In this document: in pieces, positions 24,838-33,447 of the stretch
Layout: the number at the start of each line of letters is the position of its first letter
Position numbering within the stretch: the stretch's first letter is position 1
Notes under the pieces: generated by a model
The model's database searches: none
Seen by the model: the letters and a program-made list of their open reading frames with translations, nothing else
What the model was told of the DNA's origin: nothing
Translations under genes and position numbers: made by a program
Source of the DNA: Chitinibacter fontanus
GTDB lineage: Bacteria; Pseudomonadota; Gammaproteobacteria; Burkholderiales; Chitinibacteraceae
Assembly: GCF_013423785.1 (NCBI RefSeq)
Contig: NZ_CP058952.1
Span: 1,515,665-1,579,664, forward strand
Reading direction: 5' to 3'
Length of the DNA: 64,000 bases

Positions 24838-25557
24838 ATGAATAAGCAATGGCTTTTTCCCAGCTGCGTCGGCGCCGTATTGGTACTCGGCATCTTGAGC
24901 AACTTGTATTCAAAACCCAATGCACATTTCACGATTGATCAACACGAAGGCAATTGGCAGATGCAGAGCCAAGCCGACATCGAGCCGAGTGGTAAAACGG
25001 TGAAGATTGCGCTCGCCGGTGATGTAAACACGCTGCAGCAAATGGGGACAATCGGTGTTGTGCAAGCTTGCGCACAAGCAGCCAGCATTGAACTCGATTC
25101 GGCCCTGCTGGCGCAGGTCGATCCAGATCTGCTTAAGCGTGGCATCATCAAAACCAATGATGCCAATTTCAGCAGCAAAATGCCTGCCATCGTAATTCAC
25201 ACTGCCCAAGCATTAGGCCAAGTTGATAATTCGGGCACCGCCAATGTCGAAGTGCAATGCGCCAACCCAGCCCAACTAGCGGTGAATAATCGTGGCACCG
25301 GCGCGGTTGACATCACCACGCCAAAGATCGCCAAGGCCAGCGTTGATAATTATGGCGTGGGCGACGTGCGAATACGCGATGTCAATGCGATTCAGATCAA
25401 CAACTGGGGAACGGGTAATGTCCAGGTTCAACGTGCCGAGACCGCCAAAATTATGCTCTTGGGGGTAGGAAACGTGAGCTTTGCCAATGCCCCCCAGATC
25501 AGCTCGACGGTCAAGGGCGTGGGTGAAATAAAACCAATGTTCAGGCTGAATAATTAA
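24838..25557 (+). CDS. Exported DUF2807/GIN-like beta-repeat protein
   Basis: A 239-residue protein with an N-terminal signal or anchor (about 5-22) and a repetitive C-terminal half. Repeats of about 20 residues centre on (V/I)-(D/N)-N-x-G-x-G-x-V, for example VDNSGTANV, VNNRGTGAV, VDNYGVGDV and INNWGTGNV. The pattern resembles the beta-helical DUF2807 (GIN) domain, often found in envelope-stress operons. It lies 15 bases after the permease gene and is the last gene of the GntR-ABC operon. Periplasmic or surface location is inferred; function is unknown. Confidence 0.8.
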   Translation: MNKQWLFPSCVGAVLVLGILSNLYSKPNAHFTIDQHEGNWQMQSQADIEPSGKTVKIALAGDVNTLQQMGTIGVVQACAQAASIELDSALLAQVDPDLLKRGIIKTNDANFSSKMPAIVIHTAQALGQVDNSGTANVEVQCANPAQLAVNNRGTGAVDITTPKIAKASVDNYGVGDVRIRDVNAIQINNWGTGNVQVQRAETAKIMLLGVGNVSFANAPQISSTVKGVGEIKPMFRLNN

Positions 25558-25558
25558 C

Positions 25559-25609
25559 AGGGTATATGCCTAAAGATAAATATCTGTAATATTTAAAAGC
25601 ATATACCCT
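25559..25609. repeat. Perfect 11-bp inverted repeat between convergent genes
   Basis: AGGGTATATGC (25559-25569) and GCATATACCCT (25599-25609) are exact complements around a 29-base spacer that itself holds the small hairpin AGATA-AA-TATCT. The element fills the 57 bases between two convergent stop codons. It is the clearest member of the ATATACCC repeat family and could act as a two-way terminator or 3'-end structure, although it has no T-tract. Confidence 0.6.
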
Positions 25610-25614
25610 AGTAA

Positions 25615-26148
25615 TTAAAACATCACCCGCACACCGGCATACGCGCCATTGGCTAAATCATGCTGATGGCCGTTTTCAAATTCCACGCTGGAATACCGAT
25701 AACCCGCATCGAGCGCGACGGAATTCATCACCCGCCAGTTCACGCCGACGCGCCCATCAAAGCTGGCATCCAGATTGCCGGTGGCCAAAGGCCCCCAATA
25801 AGCACTTCCGTAAATAGCGAGCGACTTCGCAATAGGGATTTGCACATCCCCACCAATCGCCAGCGTCATTTCATCACCATGCTGGTCGAGCGAATACCAA
25901 TTGGCTCGACCACCCACGCTGACACTGGCCGCGCCTAGCGGCAAGGTATACGCCAGCCCGACGCTGGCCAAGGTGTCATCGTGGTCGAAATTATTGAGTA
26001 ATTGCGCACTCAGACTCAGTGGCGGCGAAAGTTGCTGAGTGAAATCCAGCCCAAGGTATTCGCTGCCGATGGTGGTCGATAAAGAGCCCGCCTGCGCCAG
26101 CGAACTAATCATCATGGCGCCCAGCGCCGCTGCGATTGTGTTTTTCAT
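25615..26148 (-). CDS. YfaZ-family outer-membrane protein
   Basis: A 177-residue protein with a signal peptide (MKNTIAAALGAMMISSLAQA-G) and a predicted outer-membrane beta-barrel. Alternating hydrophobic strands are visible and the chain ends in the terminal aromatic VRVMF typical of barrel proteins. The pattern fits the YfaZ family, whose function is not established. The ATG at 26148 is chosen because GAGGTGACA precedes it; upstream residues would not form a signal peptide. It converges with the DUF2807-like gene. Confidence 0.8.
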   Translation of the reverse strand: MKNTIAAALGAMMISSLAQAGSLSTTIGSEYLGLDFTQQLSPPLSLSAQLLNNFDHDDTLASVGLAYTLPLGAASVSVGGRANWYSLDQHGDEMTLAIGGDVQIPIAKSLAIYGSAYWGPLATGNLDASFDGRVGVNWRVMNSVALDAGYRYSSVEFENGHQHDLANGAYAGVRVMF

Positions 26149-26331
26149 TGTCACCTCAACAAATAAACCGCAGCTTACTGGATGAGGCAGGGCGGGCTTG
26201 GTGCACAAATACACGCAGCTGCGGTGGATAAATTCATCGCCAGCGCGGCAGAGCGCATCTGCGGCTCAATACGGCAATCAGGCGCACCGAGCTCACGTAT
26301 AGCCTTCAAGGCAATATTTTAAGAGCGATTC

Positions 26332-26359
26332 AACGCAATACCACGCAGGGTATCGCGTT
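26332..26359 (-). repeat. Repeat-family hairpin just after the TraB/GumN gene
   Basis: AACGC-A-ATACC, a six-base loop, GGTAT-C-GCGTT form a 10-bp stem with one mismatch, four bases beyond the stop of the gene at 26364. It has the same ATACC-N6-GGTAT core as the copies at 5476 and 27328. It may help define the 3' end of the transcript. Confidence 0.5.
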
Positions 26360-26363
26360 GTCA

Positions 26364-27305
26364 TTATTGAAACGAAATCGGCTCAACCTGAAAACCCTGC
26401 TCGCGCAAAAGTTTAGGTAGCCCTTTTTTACCGACCATGTGCAAGCTGCCAACGGCGATAAATAAGGATTGATTTTGGCCGTGTTGCTGCGCAATGCGTT
26501 TGGCCAGCACGACGTTTCTGTCGTCATTCAGCCGCTTCATCGCTTTGCGATCTTCGGCGGTTTTCATGCATTCGCACCATTCTTCGTAGCGCTCCATCCG
26601 CGCCAGATCGCTGCGCGCCCAAGTATCGACCAGCATGCGCAATTGCTCACGGGCTTGGCCCGATTCCATTAGCGTCATCGCTTGCTGATATTGCGCAGTC
26701 GTCAATTTGCCATCTTCAAGCAGCGCACTCATTTGCTCTTTGGGCGTTTCTAGCGCGATGATCTTTTTCTTCGCGCCTTGCGCAGCGCCCAGCAAAAAGA
26801 CTTCCGTGCCAAAGGCCGCTTCAACACCATCTTGGCGCGATTGGCTTAGAGAAATCTGGCTGAGCACTAAGGAAGGATGAACTCGATCTAGCAGCTCGAC
26901 CGGTAGGCAGTTTTTGACCAGTTGTGCTTTGATGCGCTCAGCAAATTGCGCAGGGACTTGGCCCGCACCGCGCTGCGCGAGGCGTAGCACTTCGCTCATC
27001 GTCTCGCTCTGGGTAATATCCAATTCCACCGCGATGGCATCGCTGCTGAAAATGGCCTGCCGCGTTTTTGGCCCCGGCAGCCAATATTCACGCTGATTGG
27101 CGTGGATTGTTCCGTACAGCCACGAAGCATGCCCGCCCTTGCTGATTTTCCACAAGAAGCCGCGATCGACGGCTTGCTGCATCAAGGTGGGGATTTCTTC
27201 GGCGGTGGGCACTTGGGGTTCGGGCAAACATTCGGCGCGAACCGCTCCAGCCCAAAACAATAGCGTAGTAAGACAAGCAATTTTCAAACGGCCAGCTAGT
27301 TTCAT
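26364..27305 (-). CDS. TraB/GumN-family exported protein
   Basis: A 313-residue protein with a signal peptide (about 1-24, cleavage near VRA-E). Family features are WLYGTIHANQ near the N-terminus, NDDRNVVLAKRI, and the C-terminal AVGSLHMVGKKGLPKLL. TraB/GumN proteins share a fold with TIKI metalloproteases and the conserved GTIH and GSLH histidines are present, but the role of bacterial members is poorly known. The ATG at 27305 is preferred because it begins the signal peptide; an upstream start would add 21 residues without signal character. Confidence 0.85.
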   Translation of the reverse strand: MKLAGRLKIACLTTLLFWAGAVRAECLPEPQVPTAEEIPTLMQQAVDRGFLWKISKGGHASWLYGTIHANQREYWLPGPKTRQAIFSSDAIAVELDITQSETMSEVLRLAQRGAGQVPAQFAERIKAQLVKNCLPVELLDRVHPSLVLSQISLSQSRQDGVEAAFGTEVFLLGAAQGAKKKIIALETPKEQMSALLEDGKLTTAQYQQAMTLMESGQAREQLRMLVDTWARSDLARMERYEEWCECMKTAEDRKAMKRLNDDRNVVLAKRIAQQHGQNQSLFIAVGSLHMVGKKGLPKLLREQGFQVEPISFQ

Positions 27306-27326
27306 CGCCAAGCTCAAACAAGGTTG

Positions 27327-27345
27327 ATATACCCCGCATGGTATA
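27327..27345. repeat. Intergenic ATATACCC repeat, TATACC-N6-GGTATA palindrome
   Basis: TATACC-CCGCAT-GGTATA is a perfect 6-bp inverted repeat with the same N6 spacing as the copy at 5476-5493. It lies between the stop of the chemoreceptor gene (27404) and the start of the TraB/GumN gene (27305). Confidence 0.55.
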
Positions 27346-27403
27346 CGTGGACTCGCCTCAAATGGCAAGACTTATCCAGCAATACAACACGGGGCAACTC
27401 AAA

Positions 27404-30370
27404 CTAGCTTAAGCGGAAACGCTCAACGACGCCGACGAGCTCTTGCGCCTGCTCTTGCAAACTTTCTGCTGCCGCGGCCGCTTGCTCGACCAGTGCAGCG
27501 TTTTGTTGCGTCATTTCATCGATCTGGTTCACCGCCTCGGTGACTTGCTCGATGCCATTACTTTGCTCACGGCTCGCGCCGGCAATCTCGGTGACCAGTT
27601 GGGTGACTTTTTCAAAGCAGCTAACCAAGCTTTCCATTGATTGACCGGCTTGCTGCACCAATACCGAACCCGAATCGACTTTTTCACCCGATTCGTGAAT
27701 CAGATCTTTAATTTCTTTGGCCGCCGTGGCGCTGCGCAACGCTAAATTGCGCACCTCGGTGGCCACCACCGCAAAACCCCGCCCTTGCTCGCCAGCGCGC
27801 GCGGCCTCGACCGCGGCATTGAGGGCCAAGATATTGGTTTGGAAAGCAATGCCGTCAATAACGCTAATAATGTCGGCAATTTTGCGGCTACTGTGCGTAA
27901 TGCCGTCCATGGTGTGGATGATTTCATTCACAATGCGCCCGCTGCTGGCCGCCGTTTCATTGCTGGTTTTGGCCAAAATATTGGCCTGATGCGCGTGGCC
28001 AGCATTTTGTTTCACCGTGCCATTGAGCTCTTCCATCGTGCTGGCGGTTTCTTCCAAGCTACCGGCCTGCTCTTCAGTGCGGCTCGATAAATCGGCATTG
28101 CCAGAGGCGATTTCCTGCGCGGCGGTGTTGATTTGTTCTGCAGCGTGTTGAATGCGGCCAACCACCTCGCGCAAATGCGTAATCGTGGCATTGGTGTGAT
28201 CTTTCAGCGCGCCAAATAGCCCACCGTATTCGGCCTTAATCGTGCGCGTTAAATCGCCATCGGTCACGGCTTTGAGCGACTGGTTTACATCTTTTAAACC
28301 GCTTTCAACCGTCAACGACAACTGGTTTAATCCTTCAGACACTTTGCGATAGAACCCAGTTTTACCTTCAATATCCAAGCGGGTGTCAAAATGCCCTTCG
28401 CTCGCAGCCAGGATGAGGTTTTCCACTTCCTGCTCGATTTTCACTTCCAAGGTGCGATCAACCCATTCGGCCACCGCCCCCATGCGCTCGCCCTGCTCGT
28501 TAATCACCGGGTTGGCTGTCACCGTCATATTGCGACCGCCAATCACCAAATCAGCCGTATAGGGTCGCACAAACTCGGCGAGCAATTTGGCCTGATGCTC
28601 GGGGTTTTTATGGAAGCTATCAATATTCGTACCAATCAGCCGCGAAGCATCAAAGCCGGGAATCTGCGTGCGAATTGCGCTCTCGGCGCTTTGCAGCATA
28701 TTGCGCACCGCCTTATTGGCGTACACGATTTTCCGTTCGGTATCGACAATCATCGCGCCGGTGCTGACATTATCGAGCGCAATCCGTACCCGCAGATTTT
28801 CCGCCGCCAACGCCGCTTCGCGCTCGGCAGCGGCCAGCTCGGCAGTGCGATCGCGCCATTCGGCCACCGAGCCCAAACGCTCGCCGTTGGCATTAATGAC
28901 CGGGTTGGCAATTACCTGCAATTGGCGCACGCCCACTTTGAGGTTCGCGGTATATGGCTTGCTCAAACTGGCAAGTAAGTTCGCTTGATGGCTAGGTTGC
29001 TTATGAAATTGATCAATGCACTCACCAATCAGCCGCTCGGCATTAAAGGTTGGCAGCACTTGGCGCAAATCGCTTTCAGCCTCTTTGAGCATGGTGCGCA
29101 CCGCTGTATTGGCGTAAATAATAGTGCGTTGATCGTCGGCGATCATCACGCCGGTGCTGACATTATCCAGCGCGATCCGAATACGCAGATTTTCATCGGC
29201 GGTTTTCTTCTCAAAATTAATGCGCTCGAGTAACTGCTGCTGCATTTGCTGGATCGAATGCAGCAAACTACGCTCATCGCCCTTGCGGAGCACGACTTCA
29301 TTATCCAAATGGCCTGCCGCAATTCGGCGGGTAATCCGCGCCGCATAATCGGGCTCGCCCCCCATTTGGCGCAGCACATTACGCGTAATGAGCAAGACCA
29401 AACTTGCCGTCAGCACAATGGCCAAAGCCGCCACGCCCAAGAACAGGTTTTTATTTTGCTGCGCCTGCGCCGTGAGTTGCGCTTGGCGCGCGAGCAAATC
29501 GTTCGCAAGCTGGCTTTCAACGGTTTTCATCAATTCGATGCGGCCGGTCGACATTTTGAACCAGTGCTTGGGGTCGACACCCAGCACAACCGAAGTCGGG
29601 TTATCCAGCGCAAACTGGCGCAAGCGATTCACTTCATTCACCGCCTCACCTTGCACGGTGCGCGCCAGAAATTCTTTTTGCTCATCGAGCGCATAGTGCG
29701 AAAACTCATCTAAATACACTTGCTGCGCCGACCAGTTTTGCACAAAACTATTAAGCGTAGCGGCGCTAAACTGATTCAGCGTAAACACCGCCGACAACAT
29801 CGCCCGCTCGCGCCCTGCGCGCTCTTTGGCCTGTAAAAAGCTCGAATACGCCGCGCTCAGGCGAGCCACTTCGCCTTGGCTGCTCAGTTGCGACACCCGC
29901 GCCGGCATTTGCTGCAAATCACCAATTAGGCCTGTGTAATACTTGGCTGAATCGGGCGCGCCGAGGCTGAGTGCGCTCACGCCTTGGCGTTTGGCGTCGA
30001 TTTGCTGCAAATCTTCGCTGGCTTTGTTGAGCACTTCGTCCAAGCTGGCGGCGTAACGTTGCCGATCAAACGCGGCCAAGGCGGTTTTAAATTCGCTGAT
30101 TTTTTGATCGCTGACGCTGCGCTGGGCTTGCAAATCGCTGCCGTTCAGCTGGCCCTTACTGCTAATAAACATGGCGCTCATGCCACGCTCTTTTTGCAGC
30201 TCATGCGTAAGATCGCCAATATGCACCGACAATTGCACCAAGCCTTCTAAGCGTTGCAGCTCATCGACTTGCGCCATTTTCTCTTTGACCGCAGTTAAAG
30301 AGAAAAACACCAGCACCAAGGCCGGAATTCCACCCATCAAACTTAATTTTGCTCTAAGGCTCAAGTGCAT
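27404..30370 (-). CDS. Chemoreceptor with NIT-like sensor and two tandem PAS domains
   Basis: A 988-residue methyl-accepting chemotaxis protein. After a first membrane segment (about 11-28) comes a large periplasmic helical region with [13 protein letters not shown], typical of nitrate/nitrite-sensing NIT domains. A second membrane segment (about 310-335), a HAMP linker and two cytoplasmic PAS-like domains follow (about 390-520 and 524-650). A further HAMP-like region precedes the signalling hairpin (tip near [24 protein letters not shown]). The PAS copies are a direct duplication with a 393-base period. The ATG at 30370 is chosen for its GGAGTC ribosome-binding site; an upstream start would add 50 cysteine-rich residues of no domain character. 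Confidence 0.92.
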   Translation of the reverse strand: MHLSLRAKLSLMGGIPALVLVFFSLTAVKEKMAQVDELQRLEGLVQLSVHIGDLTHELQKERGMSAMFISSKGQLNGSDLQAQRSVSDQKISEFKTALAAFDRQRYAASLDEVLNKASEDLQQIDAKRQGVSALSLGAPDSAKYYTGLIGDLQQMPARVSQLSSQGEVARLSAAYSSFLQAKERAGRERAMLSAVFTLNQFSAATLNSFVQNWSAQQVYLDEFSHYALDEQKEFLARTVQGEAVNEVNRLRQFALDNPTSVVLGVDPKHWFKMSTGRIELMKTVESQLANDLLARQAQLTAQAQQNKNLFLGVAALAIVLTASLVLLITRNVLRQMGGEPDYAARITRRIAAGHLDNEVVLRKGDERSLLHSIQQMQQQLLERINFEKKTADENLRIRIALDNVSTGVMIADDQRTIIYANTAVRTMLKEAESDLRQVLPTFNAERLIGECIDQFHKQPSHQANLLASLSKPYTANLKVGVRQLQVIANPVINANGERLGSVAEWRDRTAELAAAEREAALAAENLRVRIALDNVSTGAMIVDTERKIVYANKAVRNMLQSAESAIRTQIPGFDASRLIGTNIDSFHKNPEHQAKLLAEFVRPYTADLVIGGRNMTVTANPVINEQGERMGAVAEWVDRTLEVKIEQEVENLILAASEGHFDTRLDIEGKTGFYRKVSEGLNQLSLTVESGLKDVNQSLKAVTDGDLTRTIKAEYGGLFGALKDHTNATITHLREVVGRIQHAAEQINTAAQEIASGNADLSSRTEEQAGSLEETASTMEELNGTVKQNAGHAHQANILAKTSNETAASSGRIVNEIIHTMDGITHSSRKIADIISVIDGIAFQTNILALNAAVEAARAGEQGRGFAVVATEVRNLALRSATAAKEIKDLIHESGEKVDSGSVLVQQAGQSMESLVSCFEKVTQLVTEIAGASREQSNGIEQVTEAVNQIDEMTQQNAALVEQAAAAAESLQEQAQELVGVVERFRLS

Positions 30371-30522
30371 AGCCGACTCCGTCGCAGCGCGAAAAACTGC
30401 TTTGTTTATAGGACAGATCGGTTCAGCGAATTGAAATGCCGGAAAGGCAAAGGGAGAATATGCCCAGCAACACAGGGGGCATCGCGTGAAAAGGCAATTA
30501 CAGCAATGGGCTAATGGCAATA

Positions 30523-30550
30523 CCTACCCATCTAACCCTAAATGGGTAGG
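30523..30550. repeat. Inverted repeat CCTACCCAT / ATGGGTAGG
   Basis: A perfect 9-bp inverted repeat with a 10-base loop, about 100 bases beyond the stop of the MetF-like gene at 30649 and upstream of the chemoreceptor gene. It is related in sequence (ACCCAT/ATGGGT) to the ATATACCC repeats and is treated as a divergent member. The 278 bases between the two genes hold nothing else recognisable. Confidence 0.45.
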
Positions 30551-30648
30551 CCATTAAAACTGACTCGGATTAATAACAAAGTAGTTTGAAATGCCCAGTC
30601 TGCTGCGGGCTGAAGGTGGCCCAGCGACAGGTGAGCAGAAACGGCATG

Positions 30649-31572
30649 TTAAACGCGGCTAAACATCGCCTGCACATCGCGCACTAATTGCAATGAAGCT
30701 TCGATTTCGTCTTTGCGAATCGCTACGCTCTCGACATTACACCCTACAGGTATGCCTTTCTCATTAGCGTATTGCAATAGCTCGGAGAAGATACGCTTAC
30801 ATACATCGAGTGATTTGGCCAGAATATCGCCCGAGTGGATCAGATCGTTTTCCAGCCATTTCGGAATACTGATCCCCAGCCACTTCATAAATTCCAGCGT
30901 TTTCACCGAGCCGCACGGCGTAATGGTGAAAATAATCGGCACCATCGCCGTACCGCTCGCTTGGCAAGCGTAGTAGTAATCGGAGAGGAAATTTTTCGCC
31001 GCCTCAACGTTGTAAACGCACTGCGTTACAAAGAACGAGCATCCTTCCGCCACCTTGTGCGCCACACGAATGTGCTCGTCGTTTTTCACCAAATGCCGCT
31101 CGGGAATCGCCACGCCACCAACTAATAGATCGGGGTTGGTTTCGCGCCGCAAGGCATAGGCTTGTGCCACCGACAATGACACCTGCTGCTCGCGCGAAGC
31201 CGCGCCAACAAACACCGACACGCCATTACCCAGCGCGCTTAAATCGGCGCGAAACTGCTCGGGCGAATATTTCCCGACGCAGCGGTAGTTAATTTTCGGG
31301 ATATCGAGCGCCGCCAGATAATCACGGCTATACGTCAGCGGATCGAGTGTCGCCAAAAACGGGAACGGGCGCGCCGCGTCGGTGCGATCTGCTTCATCCT
31401 GAATGTCATACAGCACCAGCCCATCCACATTCAGCGGCGCAATGCGCTCGACCTGCAAGGCCGCGATCTCGGCGATCTTCTCTGGCGTATTGTTCGCCTT
31501 GGGCGGCGTAATGCCGTACAAAATAATACCGGGCTGGCGCTGGGTGATTTTGGTGTGCAGATTAGTAGGCAT
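30649..31572 (-). CDS. Methylenetetrahydrofolate reductase-like protein
   Basis: A 307-residue protein resembling the FAD-dependent MetF family, which reduces 5,10-methylene- to 5-methyl-tetrahydrofolate. It starts PGIILYGITPPKANN, where classical MetF has an EFFPP motif, and shows barrel segments such as VDGLVLYDIQDE, LVGGVAIPERH, FFVTQCVYN and VPIIFTITPCG. The departures from the classical motif suggest a divergent branch, so the exact substrate is uncertain. The ATG at 31572 is used; an upstream start at 31668 would add 32 residues unlike the family. Confidence 0.75.
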   Translation of the reverse strand: MPTNLHTKITQRQPGIILYGITPPKANNTPEKIAEIAALQVERIAPLNVDGLVLYDIQDEADRTDAARPFPFLATLDPLTYSRDYLAALDIPKINYRCVGKYSPEQFRADLSALGNGVSVFVGAASREQQVSLSVAQAYALRRETNPDLLVGGVAIPERHLVKNDEHIRVAHKVAEGCSFFVTQCVYNVEAAKNFLSDYYYACQASGTAMVPIIFTITPCGSVKTLEFMKWLGISIPKWLENDLIHSGDILAKSLDVCKRIFSELLQYANEKGIPVGCNVESVAIRKDEIEASLQLVRDVQAMFSRV

Positions 31573-31670
31573 GAGCAGACTCGTTATCGTTTGGCGGGAT
31601 TTTACACTGCTTTGTGCCTTAGTCTTCATGGAAGATAAGGCAGCGTAAAGCCACCTTATCAGTAACAATA

Positions 31671-32825
31671 TTAACTAGTTGGCCAAACGACCTGCCCATT
31701 GAGTAGATACAATTTACAATTTTTACTATTCGGTTTTCTTTTGCATGATGCCATCGCCCATGATTCGGGGTCTAAATCAAAATCCCCCATTCCACCGCAA
31801 TTGCCTTCCTCAGAAATAACAAACGCACTAGGGCTGACTTTATATTTGACCACATTCTCATAGAATGTGCGGCAGGTCTTGTTCAAATTAGCTGGTAATT
31901 TATCCAAGTCCGAAGCTAAAGCAAATCCAGATGGGGTTACGACTTTGTTCACTGTCTGCAGATTTGGATAAATAACTTCAACCGGCAAGCCTTTTTCTTT
32001 CAATTGAGGCTTGATAATTGGCCACCAAATTTCATTAAAACCAGCTAAAGTGCCAAACATACCATGAGCGTCAGCCCTGAACGAGCCAAAATTAATTAAC
32101 TTTGCTTGCTGTTTAGTTGCATTATAAAGCTCATAATTTTTATTAATCAAATCAACAGACATTAAAGCATCATTACTACCATAAAACCAAATCGAGTCGT
32201 GCTTAGCATTTTTTCCTAATTTTCCAAAACTAGAATTCAATGCTGACTCCCAGTTACAACCATTACCATAATTGAGCACACCAGAAAAATTCACAGCCAA
32301 TACCAGACCCGCGATAGGTTCAGTAATTGTGCCAAGTACATTGAGCCCTCCATATGACTGGCCCATCAAAACAACTTGTTCTTTATTTACATAATTTTTG
32401 GTTTTTATGGCTTCAATCAATGCTCGAAAATCTTTACCGGTATCCATTACTTCGCTATAAATATTGCAGCGTTCAGTATTGTTGTATCCACTTGATTTCG
32501 AAAATCCGCGAGCATTTGGAAAAACAACCACATAGCCACGAGCAACCATTTCGGCCGCTAATAGCGTCATACGGGATCTTGGCTGCTTTTCCGTAGGGCC
32601 CAAATCTTTACCGTGATAAATAAACAAAACGGGAAAAGGCCCATCACCATTCGGTTTAAAAATAGTAGTTTCTAGTTTTACATCTGCACCAAAAAGATTG
32701 GTACCTACCTTGATCATCTCTACGCTTTCATTCAAATCAGTGCGTAATGGAGGCTCTTCAGAATAGGCATAGATCGCCGTCAAAGTTAACAGCAATGCAA
32801 AAATGAACCGGATATTTTTCAACAT
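31671..32825 (-). CDS. Secreted alpha/beta hydrolase (dienelactone hydrolase/prolyl oligopeptidase type)
   Basis: A 384-residue protein with a signal peptide (about 1-21) and an alpha/beta hydrolase core. The likely catalytic triad is visible: S157 in GQSYGG, D219 in GSNDALM and H254 in ADAHGM. The HGKD turn (71-74) fits the oxyanion region. The last 110 residues hold several cysteines and no obvious domain. Probable activity is ester or peptide hydrolysis in the periplasm or outside the cell; the substrate is unknown. The gene is more AT-rich than its neighbours, suggesting recent acquisition. The 196 bases upstream show no other gene. Confidence 0.82.
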   Translation of the reverse strand: MLKNIRFIFALLLTLTAIYAYSEEPPLRTDLNESVEMIKVGTNLFGADVKLETTIFKPNGDGPFPVLFIYHGKDLGPTEKQPRSRMTLLAAEMVARGYVVVFPNARGFSKSSGYNNTERCNIYSEVMDTGKDFRALIEAIKTKNYVNKEQVVLMGQSYGGLNVLGTITEPIAGLVLAVNFSGVLNYGNGCNWESALNSSFGKLGKNAKHDSIWFYGSNDALMSVDLINKNYELYNATKQQAKLINFGSFRADAHGMFGTLAGFNEIWWPIIKPQLKEKGLPVEVIYPNLQTVNKVVTPSGFALASDLDKLPANLNKTCRTFYENVVKYKVSPSAFVISEEGNCGGMGDFDLDPESWAMASCKRKPNSKNCKLYLLNGQVVWPTS

Positions 32826-33021
32826 GGAATTATTGCCAGAAAGGGGTCAGTTACGTTATTCAAAACGGGATGAATTCTCAATATCGTACATCCCGTGTTG
32901 CAATAGGGTGAAAAGCATATTATTGGTATCTATGGAGGGAGGGTACTTAGGTCAATTCTGATTAAAATATTACCAGACAAAAATATTTACTGTCAAAAAA
33001 CACTTCGAAAACTTACACAAC

Positions 33022-33345
33022 TCACCATTGCATAGACAATACATGCCCCAGCTGCCCATCACCATACGTTTTAATCACTTGCGAGATGATGACCTGATAG
33101 CCGCCTAGCCATTCGCTATAGCGCTTTTTTGCTTCGATGTGTTTGGGGTGCGCGATGAGCGCTTTCAGGCCTGCCTCAGTTTCCCAGTAATACACATTGG
33201 CGATACGGCCGGTTTTGGGGTCTTCCCATGCTTCTTCACCGATGTAACCGACGCTCTCTTTCGCCGCCGTGGCAATCAGCGCATCGAGTGCGTGAAATTC
33301 GTCGTCGTATTGTTTGGCGGTGAAAATGAAAGTCGCGGAATACAT
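33022..33345 (-). CDS. Small ABM-fold (antibiotic biosynthesis monooxygenase-like) protein
   Basis: A 107-residue protein with the pattern of the dimeric ferredoxin-like ABM family: a first strand (MYSATFIF), helices around EFHALDALIATAAKE, and NVYYWETEAGLKALIAHPKHIEAKKRYSEWLGGYQVIISQVIKTYG. Members act as small oxygenases or stress-linked enzymes, and many have no known substrate. The ATG at 33345 is chosen for its domain start and a GGAG about 11 bases upstream; an earlier in-frame start would run into the rhlE terminator hairpin. Confidence 0.75.
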   Translation of the reverse strand: MYSATFIFTAKQYDDEFHALDALIATAAKESVGYIGEEAWEDPKTGRIANVYYWETEAGLKALIAHPKHIEAKKRYSEWLGGYQVIISQVIKTYGDGQLGHVLSMQW

Positions 33346-33370
33346 CAATACGTGGCTCCGTATATGAATA

Positions 33371-33393
33371 AAGGCCATATTAAATATGGCCTT
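33371..33393 (-). terminator. Probable rhlE terminator hairpin
   Basis: AAGGCCATATT (33371-33381) and AATATGGCCTT (33383-33393) are perfect 11-bp complements with a one-base spacer. Read on the minus strand the hairpin is followed by TTTATTC, a weak T-tract. It lies 55 bases beyond the rhlE stop and before the ABM-fold gene. Confidence 0.55.
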
Positions 33394-33410
33394 TGGAAAA
33401 ATACCCTATC

Positions 33411-33438
33411 GGTGGGTTACGGCTTCGCCTAACCCACC
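33411..33438. repeat. REP-like palindromic element
   Basis: GGTGGGTTACGGC-TTC-GCCTAACCCACC forms a hairpin with outer stem GGTGGGTT/AACCCACC and inner stem GGC/GCC. Very similar GGTGGGTTACGGC palindromes recur in intergenic regions of many proteobacteria. It lies between the rhlE stop and the terminator hairpin at 33371. No companion transposase is in the window. Confidence 0.6.
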
Positions 33439-33447
33439 CTACCCAAT

